DNA of 64,000 nucleotides, taken from contig JAJGOT010000003.1 in assembly GCA_022457155.1 (NCBI GenBank), positions 124,001-188,000 of the forward strand, given 5' to 3'. The notes beneath the pieces are model-generated. The model saw nothing but the letters and a program-made list of their open reading frames with translations. It did no database searches and had not been told where the DNA came from. Below, in pieces: positions 45,126 through 58,069 of the stretch. The position numbers and the translations under genes were made by a program. How positions within the stretch are numbered: the first letter of the stretch is position 1; each line of letters begins with the position of its first letter. The DNA is from Cladopsammia gracilis. Lineage: Eukaryota > Cnidaria > Anthozoa > Scleractinia > Dendrophylliidae.

Positions 45126-46324
45126 GGTATAGAGGCTGCCTTTTTTCTAGGAAAATCCTAATCCGGATTCTTGAATCCAAAGAATGATTTTCCGTTGTTG
45201 TGGTTTTTTTGGTTTTGTCTAAAATCCAAAAACGGATTACGAGTCGGGATTTTTTTTTTTTTGACTTGTGATATAAGCGTTTTTGGGAAAGGTCATCTTG
45301 AAAGCGGTCTATTTGACAAGTTTACTCTTGTTCGATTCGTCTCATCCGATATTTTGTTTATTTTACCATGACACATCATTTGCAATTCAGATACGATTTC
45401 AGCCGGTGTTGTATATTCATAAAATTTGCAATAGAAGCCAAAGGAAAACATAACCAAGTCAGGATATCAAAGCAGTTCATGTGTACTCCATTGGTTCGTC
45501 ATATACTAGATTATCGGCTGTTTCAGTTAGATTTGTCATTTTCATACCGTTGGTTGTAAAGATTTCACAAGATCTGGGATCACAAATCCGATTTTGGATT
45601 TTTCCGAAATACTCAGAAAATTAAAGGCCACATACACAATTTTCACAATATAACGAGTGATAGCTTAGGACAAGAATCATGAAGTGATTTTTTGCTTAGG
45701 AGTAGCACAGTCAACTCAGGTAACTTCATATATAGAAAAGAGTCCACAATGGGGTCTACAATAGCGGGGGTTCCTTTCCAGATTTTTTATTACATCACCA
45801 GTTTTTCTCCGCGAACGGGGACTTCCCGCCAGCCAATTCCAAAACATTTTCCGAATCACACTGCAGTAACCGACACTTTTCTCTCGTTTTTTTCCGTATT
45901 AAACTCTAGTTTTCTTTTCCATGTTTTTCTTGGCTCAAGATGAACGTTAAAATGTTCACCCTCTCTTGCGTAACTCTGCGTAATTGCGTAATTGCAGAAG
46001 CGCTGGAAGCGTTTCGCGAAATGAGTTTTTCTTCAAGTATTGAAGCAAGAACTGGGTAGTTTCTTGGTGTTGCGGATGGTGTGATCACCAAATGACGTAA
46101 AACAAAAGATTCAAAAGACACTGAACAATACCCACACCACAACACAAAAGCTAACAAACAATGGCTTCCGCAACACCAAGAAACACCCAAGAACTGACTT
46201 TATGATTATTGCAGAAGTAGAAAAAAACCCCGAGGAACCTGGGGAGAAAAGGCGAAGTGGATCTGTTATAAAAATGTTTACAGGCGTTCCCTCGCCTCGC
46301 TCTCTTTCGCATAGGCCTGGCTAC

Positions 46325-46870
46325 AGATATCCGGATATTTTTTTAGATATTTAGAAGTTTCTGGGATATTTAGAAAATTCCCAGATATTTAGAGAAAAGA
46401 AGATTAAATTTGGGATTTTGCTATGGTTTTATTACTTTTATGAGTTCACGCATGCTTTTTCTTCGAAACTTGAGATGGAATCTACTTTGAGGCTCAATTA
46501 ATTGTCAGCAGTGGTCCTGTTCAGCAGTTTTCCTCACGAATATTATATCCCATGAGTCTGTACAAAATGGCAGATGCTGAAAGGGGAGAAAATGCTGCTG
46601 TAGCGTCAGTAGCGATGTATTGAACGGGTTCACATTTACTTGTACGTCTGGTAGTCACTTTAATTATATAGACTGTGACGCATTCCTGTCTTGCCAATAA
46701 ATGATATTTTTGATTATTGTGATATTTATAGAAAAATGTTAAGAAAATATTTGGAATATTTAGAATGTTTTCAAGATATATAGTGGGGAAAAGCGAGATA
46801 TTTAGGAAAAATATCGGGATTTTCCGGAAAGATATTTAGGCGATTTTACGTGATATTTTTCGTGATATTT
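46325..46870. repeat. GATATTTAG-rich region
   Basis: GATATTTAG or close variants recur at both ends of this block (about 46340-46400 and 46740-46860), with an unrelated AT-rich middle. Probably a dispersed repeat. Confidence 0.5.
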
Positions 46871-47613
46871 CGCACTTTCCCCTCCCATCAGCACTCGCAA
46901 CATTTTTCCTTCGCGCGCCACCTAATACTTAACTCCCCACTATCTGAACGCCTGGAACATACTGAAGAAGAAGTTAAAAAAAATAAATAAATTGCTAACC
47001 CTTAATGTCGTGATACATCATCGCCAAATTAAGTTGTCGAAAAACATTCCTGAATAAGGTAGTTGCTTCGTTCACTTATCCCACTTCTTGACTTACAATA
47101 CTTCGATCAGTTCGCGCCAACATATGGCGGCTGCCATCAGAATTTCGCGCCAAAAACACGACGGCTGCACCAGCGAGTCACTTCATTATTCAAAATATCA
47201 ACAAGTAATATCCAACAACGGGCTCCAAAATCGGCTGTTAAATCTGACGGTATTTTCAGGAAATTCATACGAAGATGAACGTTTAGGCGAACCGGCCTTG
47301 AAGGTAAGATAACAATACGCCCTTAATGACTTTCCACGTTACTCATTTAAGGCTTAGCTTTTATGTATGAAGCCGACATACAAACGCGTTGTTAGCGACG
47401 AGGAACCCTGGTCGTAACATTACACCCATAGAAAATCTCTTCTGATGAAATGTGTTTACTGCAAGCTTTGGCATTGCCATAACACTAGCAGTTAAAAGAA
47501 CGCTAACAACTGTAGTTCTTGCTATAGAAGCTTAGTATTCATAGTGGGTCAATTATTTTACTTGACAAACAAGTACGAATCAGAATTTCACTAGAAGTCA
47601 GCTAAAGGTCCCT

Positions 47614-48075
47614 AAAGTGCCTATCATCCCTAGAAAGTTATTTTCAGAATCAACACTGTGTACATTCAATAGTTGAATTGTAAAATATTTCTTGTTTTGA
47701 ACGTCGCGTTTGGAAGTTTTGAGATTTGAATTTACAAAATGCTAATTAGATGACGTCAACCCGGGAATTTGTCATTATTTCTACGCCAATTTACAATGCG
47801 CAGTTTACAGCTTGAGGATAATTAATTTGAAAAATACTAAAAATAAACTGGGGATAGTCAATTGATTGGTAAAAAATATTACTCATACTTGGAGGTGAAA
47901 ACAAGTAGTTGTATAATAAATGATTCCCGGGTTGACGTCATGTAATCAGCATTTTGTAAATTCAAATCTCTATAACTCAACACAACGTTCAAAACAAGAA
48001 ATATTTTACCATTCAACTATTCAATGTACATAGAGTTGATTCTGAAAATAACTTTCTGGGGGTGATAGGCACTTT
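47614..48075. repeat. Element with ~150-bp terminal inverted repeats
   Basis: AAAGTGCCTATCATCCC, AAGTTATTTTCAGAATCAAC, TCTTGTTTTGAACG, AATTTACAAAATGCT and GACGTCAACCCGGGAAT at the left return inverted in the same order at the right. No coding sequence inside. Confidence 0.8.
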
Positions 48076-48510
48076 AACCATGTTAACTCTCGGACGTACA
48101 CGCAAACTTTTAATATACTCCCACCCTGGTACAAGGTGCGGTGTTACAATATTTCGAAAATATTTTACATCTGTGATGTGCTCTACAAGATAAGGTAAAT
48201 TAGTGCGAAAGCGCGCGTGATATCGCCTAATTCTTAGCCGACGAGGCCGTAGGCCGAATCGGCTAAAATTACACGATATCACGCAAGCTTGAGCGCAATA
48301 ATAGTTTTTTTGATAACAAAGCACAGTTTGAAGAAAAGATATCGAGGTCGGTCCGTCATTTTTGCATTCTCTTGTCCAAATGCGAAATTTACCTCCATCG
48401 TTGGATATACGTCATGTAGATATAGCGTATATCGATAACTTTTTTATCATATTTGGGCAGTGTATCAATGTGTTGAATTATAATATGGGTTGTAGGGCTG
48501 CTGGTCAAGC

Positions 48511-48720
48511 CCAAATCATACCGTCCAGAAGGACGTCGTACACCTTATTGAGACTTACATAACGGAGTAACTGGTTAGGTTTCAGTTGAGGTTAGGCCTA
48601 GCAATCAATCTTGAGTGGGAATTTTAGATTTTCTTTTTTACACTTTAAAATTCTAAGTGTCGACGTTACGTTATATAAGTCTCAATAAGGTGTCCGACGT
48701 CCTTCTGGACGGTTTGATTT
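48511..48720. repeat. MITE-like element with CCGTCCAGAAGGACGTCG ends
   Basis: CCGTCCAGAAGGACGTCG and ACACCTTATTGAGACTTA are mirrored by TAAGTCTCAATAAGGTGT and CGACGTCCTTCTGGACGG. Confidence 0.8.
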
Positions 48721-49098
48721 AGGCACAACCAGGGCTGCTGGGGGTCCGTGACGTCATCCTGGCTGACAGTATGGCCGCCATCTTGGATTTTACTAAAAAT
48801 TCAACTTTATCGGGAAAATGCGGAAATATTTTTTGTTAGAGTTGCAAAATATGATACAATTAAAACTTTTGCTGCTTTGGGTACATTTTATATGTTTTCT
48901 TCACCGAAAAAAGGTGAAAAACACGTATTTTTATTCAAAAATGGCTTGACCACATGCTACATATGACGTCATATCTTATTACCATAGCAACCCATTATCG
49001 CCAAACTTTACCAAAATGTGTCAAAAGGATAAACGAACAGCTACTGAAGACGGCACATGCCGACAATAAATGTTTTTCAAAAATCCGAGAAAAACCTT

Positions 49099-49117
49099 AA
49101 GGGGGGGGGGGGGGGGC
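49099..49117. repeat. Poly-G tract
   Basis: Homopolymer of about 17 G in intergenic DNA. Confidence 0.9.
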
Positions 49118-50481
49118 ACCCCATCCCCTTGTACGTCGGAGGGTTAAATGCATTACAAATAACAACTACTTTCCGTTCTACCGCATGAAAGTTAAAGAAA
49201 CTTTTAAAAATGTTTAATTCTTCGACTTTAACTCTATATTAACTTGACTTAAGATTCGACTTTCAATTTTTTAGATCCTTCGACTTCAACTCCGTATGAG
49301 ATGAGTTAAAACTCAGTTTGTTATAAACACGACATTTCGTGTAGTTTTACACCGTTTTACGCCTTCATTGATTACTCTATGTAACAGGTACATAAAGATG
49401 ATATCATTAGTTCCATATAACCGCGGGAAAATACTAAGTGTTTCTTTAAGAAGTGAAAATAGCAGTTCAAAAGTAGGTTTCTACGCAAAGGTACCCTGAA
49501 CCCTTCATGAATAGACCCTTCCACTGTTTTTTCGACTTTTGATATCGGCCATGTAGCGAAAATCTGTAACGACACTGCTGGAGCGGAGCACCTCAAAATT
49601 AGTAAATAGCTAAGTTTGTGAATCGTATCATGCAGAATAGCAAAGTTAGAAGTCGGGAAATTTGACAGACGTTTGTATGCTGGGGGCACAAACTTGCTCT
49701 CCCCCCAGCGTAGAAACGACTGTAAAATTGTCCCACGTTGTACAACCATATTTTCGATAGCTTGTAAGATATGACTCTAAAACTTGGGCATTTTTTTATT
49801 TTTACTAATTCTAAGGTGCTCTTTCCAGCATTGTCGATAATGTTTCGCTACCTGCAAAATATCAAATGTTGAGAAAAACCGTGGAAGTGTACTCCCAGTT
49901 ACATCTCTTGGTGCTTCTCCAGCCGAAAAACGAAAGTCCGCTAGCTTTGAGTACTTAGATCAAATAAAGAAGTACAAGTTTATGTAATTAGTTCATCACA
50001 TTTTGAATCTCGGAAATTTTATAGATTTGTACAATAAAATCCCATTTCGTTGGGCCATGCACATTTATTTAATAGTTTTAAAATTATATTAAATGATAAT
50101 CCGTACAGATACATTAAGCTGCATCAGTCTTTTAAATATCCTTACATGCTTTATCCTGCATTTTGAAACACAATACAGAACCTTTCGGTTGCTTGAAAAC
50201 ACTCTATCGCGAATCATAATTTTGAAGCCCTTAATAAAAATACGTTTTCCTTAAAAAATAGGAATTTATAAAGGAAGACCTCTTTTACTGAATTGGAGTT
50301 GGGTATAAATTTATGCGAATTATTATAAAAAGTACATTTAAAACACCGATGCAAGTCCAAAACTGCAACATTTTTCTGGGGGATAATGATAAGCCTCACA
50401 GATGCTTCTTCTGCCAATCACAAACTCGATCGTCTGATCACTTTTTAAAAATCACATTTCCTAATCCTCTACATAATATGG

Positions 50482-51100
50482 TTAAAGGGATACTGTCCCG
50501 TCAAAATTATTAAGACAATTTCGCTTCCCTTATTTCTATGTTATATCGAAAATACCACCAAATATACAACTTAATTGGATAAAAAGATTCTACAGAGCAA
50601 AACAGAAGCAGTGGTTTGGAGATAAAGTGCAGGATTACAAGGATGGAAGTGGATTACAGTTTATGAAATTTGATTTCGTGACAGGCGGTCAAGAAATCAA
50701 AATTTCCATTGTTGTGTAGGTTTGACTTTTTTAGCCGTTATTTTGTCTTTTTCGTTAATATTTCTTTTTCATTAGAGCAGTTTTCAATTGAGTGTCGAAA
50801 GTTATTACACAATTGCTTTGGTTTTGCATTGCTACGCTCTGTGATTGGCTAAAAACTCTCGCGCCACTTTCTCGACCAATCAGAAGTAAAACCAAAACCA
50901 ATCGTGACTTGCTCGCACGCGTTTTCCCCCGCTTGGCGCCGCCGACATGTAATTGCTTCGAGCTCTGATTGGTTCATTGGATTGTTTACGACTGCTGTGA
51001 TTGGTCAGAGTAATTACTTTGGTTTTGGTTTTACGACACTCAATTGAAAACTGCTCTATCATGAAAACACGATATTTCAGTCGGGACAGTGTCCCTTTAA
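50482..51100. repeat. Element with TTAAAGGGAYACTGTCCCG ends enclosing another MITE
   Basis: TTAAAGGGATACTGTCCCG at 50482-50500 and CGGGACAGTGTCCCTTTAA at 51082-51100 differ by one base as inverts and start with TTAA, a possible piggyBac-like target. The MITE at 50774-51059 is nested inside. Confidence 0.75.
50774..51059. repeat. MITE-like element, TCAATTGAGTGTCG ends (copy 3)
   Basis: AGAGCAGTTTTCAATTGAGT at the left and ACTCAATTGAAAACTGCTCT at the right are exact inverts with TA on both sides, suggesting a Tc1/mariner-type target. Least degraded of the three copies. Confidence 0.85.
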
Positions 51101-51371
51101 TTTGAAAACGTTCTAGAGTTTCAGTTAGGAGCTAGCTACCATATTGAGTCTATTCCTATGTTTGAACAGTTTTCCCGTTTTGTTTCTTCCTTTTCTTGTT
51201 CAAACGTTTCCTATTTTCCTATTTTCTTGCCCACGATCCATACTGCTTGACTACCGGTTGAGATTACACAGTCTAGCAGATTGACAATTAATTAGAAACT
51301 GAAAAGCTACTTTACCTACTGTACAAATTTTCATACATGCGTTGTGTTGTAATACCGTTCCCTATATTGCG

Positions 51372-51791
51372 TTAAGGCGGGACTCAACCTAAGTTTGAAT
51401 GAAATTGTAAGAGGTTTAAAGAATTGACAGAAGGAAGAAAATTATTTTTGGAACACCAACAGACAGTTAATACCCACACAAGAGCACCCCAGGTTGCTAG
51501 TGGACTATTTTGGTGTCCGTCTATCAATTATTAACGACAAATTCTAATTTTAAAATTTCATTGAATCTTCCATATTTCTATTTCTCTAAATTATAAAAAT
51601 CCTTTGAGAAAACTATTTCCTCCCAAACATACCCAAAAATAACCTAAAAATTTACAAAACACCCCATAACATATATTTATGAGATGACTATAGAGTTTTT
51701 GGATTGCTTGAAACGTTAACGAGATATTGCCATTAAAGCCATGTTACGTGGCGGAAAAATGGCATTTAGATGGCATGGAGTCCCGCCTTAA
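51372..51791. repeat. Element with perfect TTAAGGCGGGACTC ends
   Basis: TTAAGGCGGGACTC at 51372-51385 and GAGTCCCGCCTTAA at 51778-51791 are exact inverts, again with TTAA at the termini. The 420-bp interior has no recognisable protein. Confidence 0.7.
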
Positions 51792-52647
51792 AGCATTTGA
51801 TGACTCACTTCATCCTAATATTAACCTCCTACATTTTAAACAAATAAGGGCAAAAAACATCCACGCGTCCGCTCGTCTGAGACGAGTACTTCTTGATCTC
51901 GGCGACAAGTGAATTTCCAAAAGCACTTGTCCGACGGGACGAGTACAATTTACCAAGAGAAATTTGTCTCGTTTTTCACTGAGTTCTAAGTTTCCCAAGC
52001 ATCTCTGGACTTCGTAAACCAACCTGGTTTCCGCGAATTTTCTTTTTCTTTTTACTTGTAAACTTACCCGTTCTCTGGTTACTAAGGATAACCAAGATGG
52101 CCGCTTGTTTACAGACTCTTTTCTTTGGCTTCGAATTCGTTCGTATTTGGTATTCCTTCATTGCTAAAATCTTCAAAATGTCCGACAAAGATAGGGAGCA
52201 CCGTTTCAACATATTTTGACAATTTGAGGCTAAAGTTTACATTTTATAAAAGCAACGCTTCCGTTCGTGCGTTACAAGAATACGTGTTTCATGCGGATCG
52301 TTATTCGCTTCAATTTGATTTTTGGTCTCGGAGGCACTCTGGCAGCTCTGTTAGAGAAACAAGACTAACTTTTCTACATCACCCCCGGTACATTGTAAAT
52401 TTTTTCTACCGCTACATTTTTTTAATTTATTCATTTTTTAGACGAGTGAATTTCACTTTTGGACAACCAAAATTTGAGTGGCACTTGTCCAATGGACAAG
52501 TGGAAAGAAAAAAAAAAGGTTTTTGCCCTGAATACACCCTTCCGCTTTTTTAACTCCAATAACAAGCTGAAAAATAAACCACCCATAATCCGATCTATAA
52601 ATAAACAGAAAAGCTCTGAGCTTATTTTCAAGACGTTTCTTTAAATT

Positions 52648-53561
52648 CTAGATGGATAAATTTTGAGAAGCGGCCATGTTGTAGAAAATCCCTCCCTCCC
52701 GACCCAGAAGTGAATCAATGGTGTCTAGCTCAGCCACCTGGCCTTCTCTTAACACTAAGATTACATCACAGTCTTTGATGGTGTTAAGTCGATGAGCTAT
52801 AGTGATGATGGTGGAATTCTTCAGTTTCCTGTGCACTGTGGTCCAGATGGTTCTCTCTGTATTTGGATCCACGTACGCCGTTGGTTCATCCAAGATGACG
52901 ATCTTACTTTGTTGCAGCAACGTGCGGGCCAAGCAGATCAACTGCCGTTCACCGACGCTCAAGTTCTCACCTCTCTCTAAAAGCTCAAAGTCAAGTTGTC
53001 CCTCGAGGTTTACAACCGAACTATGGAGTTTCACTTCTTCAAGGACATTCCATAGCTCTTCATCCCTGTGTTTCTCCAAAGGGTCGAGGTTCCTTCTAAG
53101 CGAACCACTGAAGATGACAGGCGATTGGCTGAGAACAGAAATACATCTTCTCGATTCCTGCAATTGAATGCTGTTTAAAGAAACGTCATCGATGTATATT
53201 TTACCCTCAGCTTCAGGCATGCGTAAAAGAGCTGCTATAGTAGACGACTTTCCATCTCCGGTTCGCCCGACGATTCCTAGCTTCGTTTTCTCTTGAATCT
53301 CAAAGCTTAAATTCTTGAGCACTTGTGGTCCACCTGGGTAATACCTCAACGATACATTTCGGAAGCTCACGTGACCACAATGAGGCCAGTTCATTGGTGG
53401 GAGTGTTTTGATTTTGTATCCTGGCTCTGAGTCGAGTTTGGAGTAGGCCATGACTCGCTCGACTGATGTCATTAGGTTCTCGACCTCTGAAAATTGTCGC
53501 ACAGCATACTGGGACATGTTGGATGTTTCAATGACGTAGACAAGAGCGAGACCAGCTAATG
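52648..53561 (-). CDS. ABCC4: ABCC4 coding exon 6 (last TMD2 helix, NBD2, stop)
   Basis: 914 nt, residues 1020-1323, ending in TAG. Encodes [20 protein letters not shown], the NBD2 Walker A, Q-loop [17 protein letters not shown], signature LSVGERQ, ILDEPTA and TIAHRLNTI, so all catalytic elements are present. The protein ends NLSI. Confidence 0.92.
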
Positions 53562-56500
53562 CTGCAAACAAAATTAAGTTTCTGTAATTTAGTTTTGAGG
53601 GTTCAAAAAACTCTTTCTTGTGACACTCTACTGCTCAAATTGTCAAATGGCTGAAAAGTAAGTAAACATAGAAAAGGTGTTACCCATCTTTCAACTGATG
53701 CTGTGTTCACACTAGGGCGAAACATGCTTAGTCTAATCACGAATGAATGTTTCACTGTGACAAGTGTTCACATCAGGCGGCGCATTGCGCGAATCATAAA
53801 TTACTTGCCCGATTACTCCCTGAATAGGCCATTTGCACGATGACGTCATATGGCTACAACTACCACAATCCTTCAGTTTTTTGTTTTGTAGTGCAAATTA
53901 GGGCTATTGTTATTTAAACCGCACTGGGATTACAAAATTTAAATAAGAAAGGAAAAACGAAATGAATTCTGGTAGTTGTAGTAAAATGACGCCATCGTGC
54001 AAATGGCCTATTGTATTCCACTCAGATCAATTAATATAACTAGTATCCATCGAAAGAGTGAAACGAGGGGTTGACGTTGTGGGGAGAACGTCCATTTTAA
54101 ATCCATTTATTTTACCTCTTAAAGTTCAATATATAAATACGGTCATCTCGTTAATACGGTAACCTCGTTATTACGGTCACTTTTTTTGTCCGGCGAAAGG
54201 CCCATACATTTTCTTATAATAAAATCCCGTTAATACGGCCAACGGCCACATTCTGAAATCCCAACCTGTATAATCATTTATAATTTTACCCCGTTAATAC
54301 GACCACTCGAACCAAATACTGTACAATACTTGAGAAACTACCTTATTATAGGAAATTAACGCTCCTGTAAATTAAGGTCTTTGAAATTAACGCGACTTAA
54401 ATTAACGCGAATTGGAGGGAAAATTTCTTTCCAATAAAGGAAATTAACGCGAGAGAAGGGGTAAATTTTCAAAATGAAGAAAATTAACGCGATTATTGAT
54501 GTCTGTAAAGATATTTTGGCCGAACTGTGTAATAAAAAAAAACGGAGTCGAGAACCGCTCTTCTGACAGCAAGAATGAACTGGAAATATTGCAGATGACA
54601 TATATTTAAGGCTTTTACATTGTAAATGATTGAAAAATAGTGTGCAGAAAAAAGAAGGTTATTGTTTCCTAGTTGCTATACGGTTCGGACGGTATCCAGA
54701 ATTTGGGGTGAAATTAAGGTCTCGGAAATGAACGCTCCACTTAAATAATGTCGCGAAAATTAACGCTCACAGAAATTAACGCGACTTAAATTAACGCGAA
54801 TTTTGAGAATTCGCGTTAATTTCATGGAGCGTTAATTTCCTATAATAAGGTATACTGTATTTATTCACAACGCCTGTAACTTGTCATGTCATTGACCTCT
54901 GTCGTTAACGTAATCAAGCAGCAATTTACTTTCCTGTCATGAAAAAGAAACAGACCAGTCATGAAATTTAACCCTACCCCGTTAATACCGCCAAATTTTC
55001 ATGGCTCGTTGGTGACTGTATTAATGGAGTTCCACTGTACATTTGTACCGTTGCTTTGTATAGGTAATCATAGGTAATCAAAATTGCACTCGCCGAAGCG
55101 GCTCGTGCAATTTTGAGCTTTTTGAAAAACTCACTCGTGCAAATTAATCCCAAATTGAACGAGAAAACCGTATGATTACTTATTAATAATTATACATGAA
55201 AAAATTTGCATCCATTTTTGTTTGGAAATTTTTTTTTTTGCAAAAATGTTTTTTGGGAAATTTCCTTCTTCTTTTTTTGGCAAAAAAAAAAGAATTTTTT
55301 TTTTCGATTTGTAATTTGCACTGGTGTTACACTTTTTGCACCGGTGTTACATGTTTTGCACTGGTGTTACACTTGAACTGCACTGCTCATAGCCAATCAG
55401 AATCGAGTAATTTTTTCATGTATATTATTATCTTCGTAACAAAACGTTTGTTGACACTCTATGGGTAAATCTACAATATTTATACATCGAAAAAAAAAAT
55501 CAAAGAAGAAATAACGTTTTTTATGAAAACCATTGGTGGTCTACGTTCATACCTGGATTTTGAGAGAGAAAAACTGTAACCAACGCTACTGCGGCGATAA
55601 AAACTGAACACAGGACATCAGCTCTTACTCCAAGCCAACGGCTGCTCGCTAATACCATGGAAAACACTTGATTGTGTACGTCTTGATGCCTGGGGGAAAA
55701 GTAATATCGTGGATGATAATTTCATTTAAGAATAATATTATCACTAGATTTATGAATTATATTGCATGACTTGTCAAATACGAGCTGTGACAAATGAGGG
55801 AAAAACAAATGAAATCAATGATTACATGTGAACAAGTTTTTTTTTTTACTAATATTTTAATAGGATGCCCTTTCATAACATGATTTTCAAAGAGGTCCTA
55901 CAGTCTACAGTCTCCTAAAGTGTTTGCATGAATGCCTTTATGAACGGATGAATGCCTTTATGAACAAATAAAATGATTAATGAAGGTATGGATAAATAGG
56001 AGAATAAACAAACAAGTGAGTGAGTGAATGAATGAATGAATGAATGAAAAAATGAATGAATGAATAAATAAATAAATGGCAAACGGACGGATGGATAGAC
56101 AGATAAGCCACGAGATTGAAGAGGACACGGTCACCGGTCATGCTACAACTTCGGACAAAACAGTAGAGACAGTTTTCATCTGTTTCTCAATTTAACGCCA
56201 AATTTCAGCGTCAACAAACAAACATAAACAAATCCTCCACCCCCCGTCCAATGTTGTTTAGTTCTAAAAACAGGCTGATCCAAATGCAGTTATACACAAA
56301 ACAAAATTAGAAGAGGGGAGGAGGAGGGCGCATATTATATAATGGTGTGGGAAATTTGTTTCGGAATGTCAGCATAATTTCAGTTTTTCTCAACTATAGT
56401 TTTGCCCTGGGATGTAGCTCACGGTGAATTGCGTCTGTTTTCCTAGAGTGACACCCAACAGCTACTGCTATACTTACTGATAAAATTGTTCAATGAAGTC

Positions 56501-57614
56501 TCTTTCCCTTTTTCGAGTGCGTATGGTATCTAAACCAGCCATGGTCTCTGAGAAGTGTGAGAAAACAGGGCTGCGACAGACTGACTCCAATCTCTTCAAA
56601 TCCCGTGAAGTCTTCAAGTAATACCATGCCAGGTACACAAAAGCCATAAAAATGGGCACGGTAACGAGAAAGAGCCAGAAGCTCGTAAACGATGGCAACA
56701 GTGCTGCTGTAAACACAAACAGAAGCATTTGGGTGGCCAAGAGAAACATCTTGGGTAAAAGCTCGTCAATTGCACCGATGTCTTTGGAGAATCTGTTCAA
56801 AATTCGTCCTGCGGGATTGGTGTCGAAAAATAATACCGGAGCTTCAAGAACACAGGTTACCATGTTATTGTGAAGATTTTCAGCAGATCGCAGAGAAATA
56901 TGAAAGAAAACATAGGCACGAATGATAGCAAAAATAAAGGCACCGGAGACGAAGCTGGCATAAACCCGCAAGGTTGTCTCTTCTTGCTGATGTTTGCGGC
57001 TCATCTTGGTGAAATAAGAAAGCCAGACATTAGGAGACACCATAACAGCTACAAAGAGAGAAAACAACGAACGTGTTTACCTTATTATAGGAAATTAACA
57101 ATACACGTTGACAACGCGAAGAAAATTTATGTTACACTAAATTAACGCGAATTTTTTAAAAGTTAGCTATAGGTTTGCATGCATTAAATTAACGCGAATT
57201 TTTCGATAAGCATCTTGCTTTATTTACTGCGATTTTCGTAATTCTGCAAACTCGCACTTTACATTTCTGAACGCCAAACTGCGTTTTTGCTTCCGTCAAT
57301 AAAACCTTCCAAGACAAGTGCACGGATGTTTCTAAGTTTTTTTTTTAAAGCCGAAAATTTGGTTTTGAAGCCTAATTAGACCCTATCAATTCAAAAGATC
57401 TTTCAAACCCTCCGTGAAATGTAACTCTGAAGAGCCAATAGAGGAGTTATGAACTAATTAGCTTTTGTAAAATAACAATGTTGCAAAATAGCGTGCATTA
57501 AATTTACATCGACATTAATTAAGATACATTAAATTATAAATTAACGTGAATTTTGTAAAATCGCGTTAATAAAGTGCATTGTTAATTTCCTATAATAAGG
57601 TAGTTTCACATCGA

Positions 57615-57711
<97 letters not shown>

Positions 57712-58029
57712 CTCTCTTTGGATCACATCGCGTATCAATAAATCATAATAAAAAAATCGTAGTTATGGTAATCATGAATGTATAACACTTCATTGATCAA
57801 TCAAAGTATGGTTTATGAACGTTTTAATAATAAGCTCCCTCTCTCTACTTGAAATCCCGTCATCAAACGCGCTAGAATTGCAGAATTCAGAAATTTTGAA
57901 CGTCTTTCGCTGTTGATGCATGCATGACATTTATCACCAAACTGTTCCAAGTAATCTGAGAAGTATGTTCAGACTAACGACCGATGTACATAACTATAGA
58001 ACCAGGTCTGCATCAAACCAAAATTGTTA

Positions 58030-58069
<40 letters not shown>

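Larger units (their letters stand above)
42800..52600. other. Intergenic region between SVOP and ABCC4
   Basis: No conserved protein-coding gene recognised. It holds the fold-back elements at 44788, 45014, 47614, 48511, 50482, 50774 and 51372, the GATATTTAG-rich block and a poly-G tract. The remainder (43.6-44.7, 45.2-46.3, 49.1-50.4 and 51.8-52.6 kb) shows only short unsupported ORFs. The SVOP promoters are expected near 41.4-41.6 and 39.6-39.8 kb, but no specific element was identified. Confidence 0.5.

Noticed and set aside
52802..53167. Plus-strand 121-codon ORF over ABCC4 NBD2
   Set aside because: Antisense shadow of a conserved coding exon.
57579..57785. Poly-(Ser/Leu) ORF
   Set aside because: Translation of the (TC)n microsatellite.
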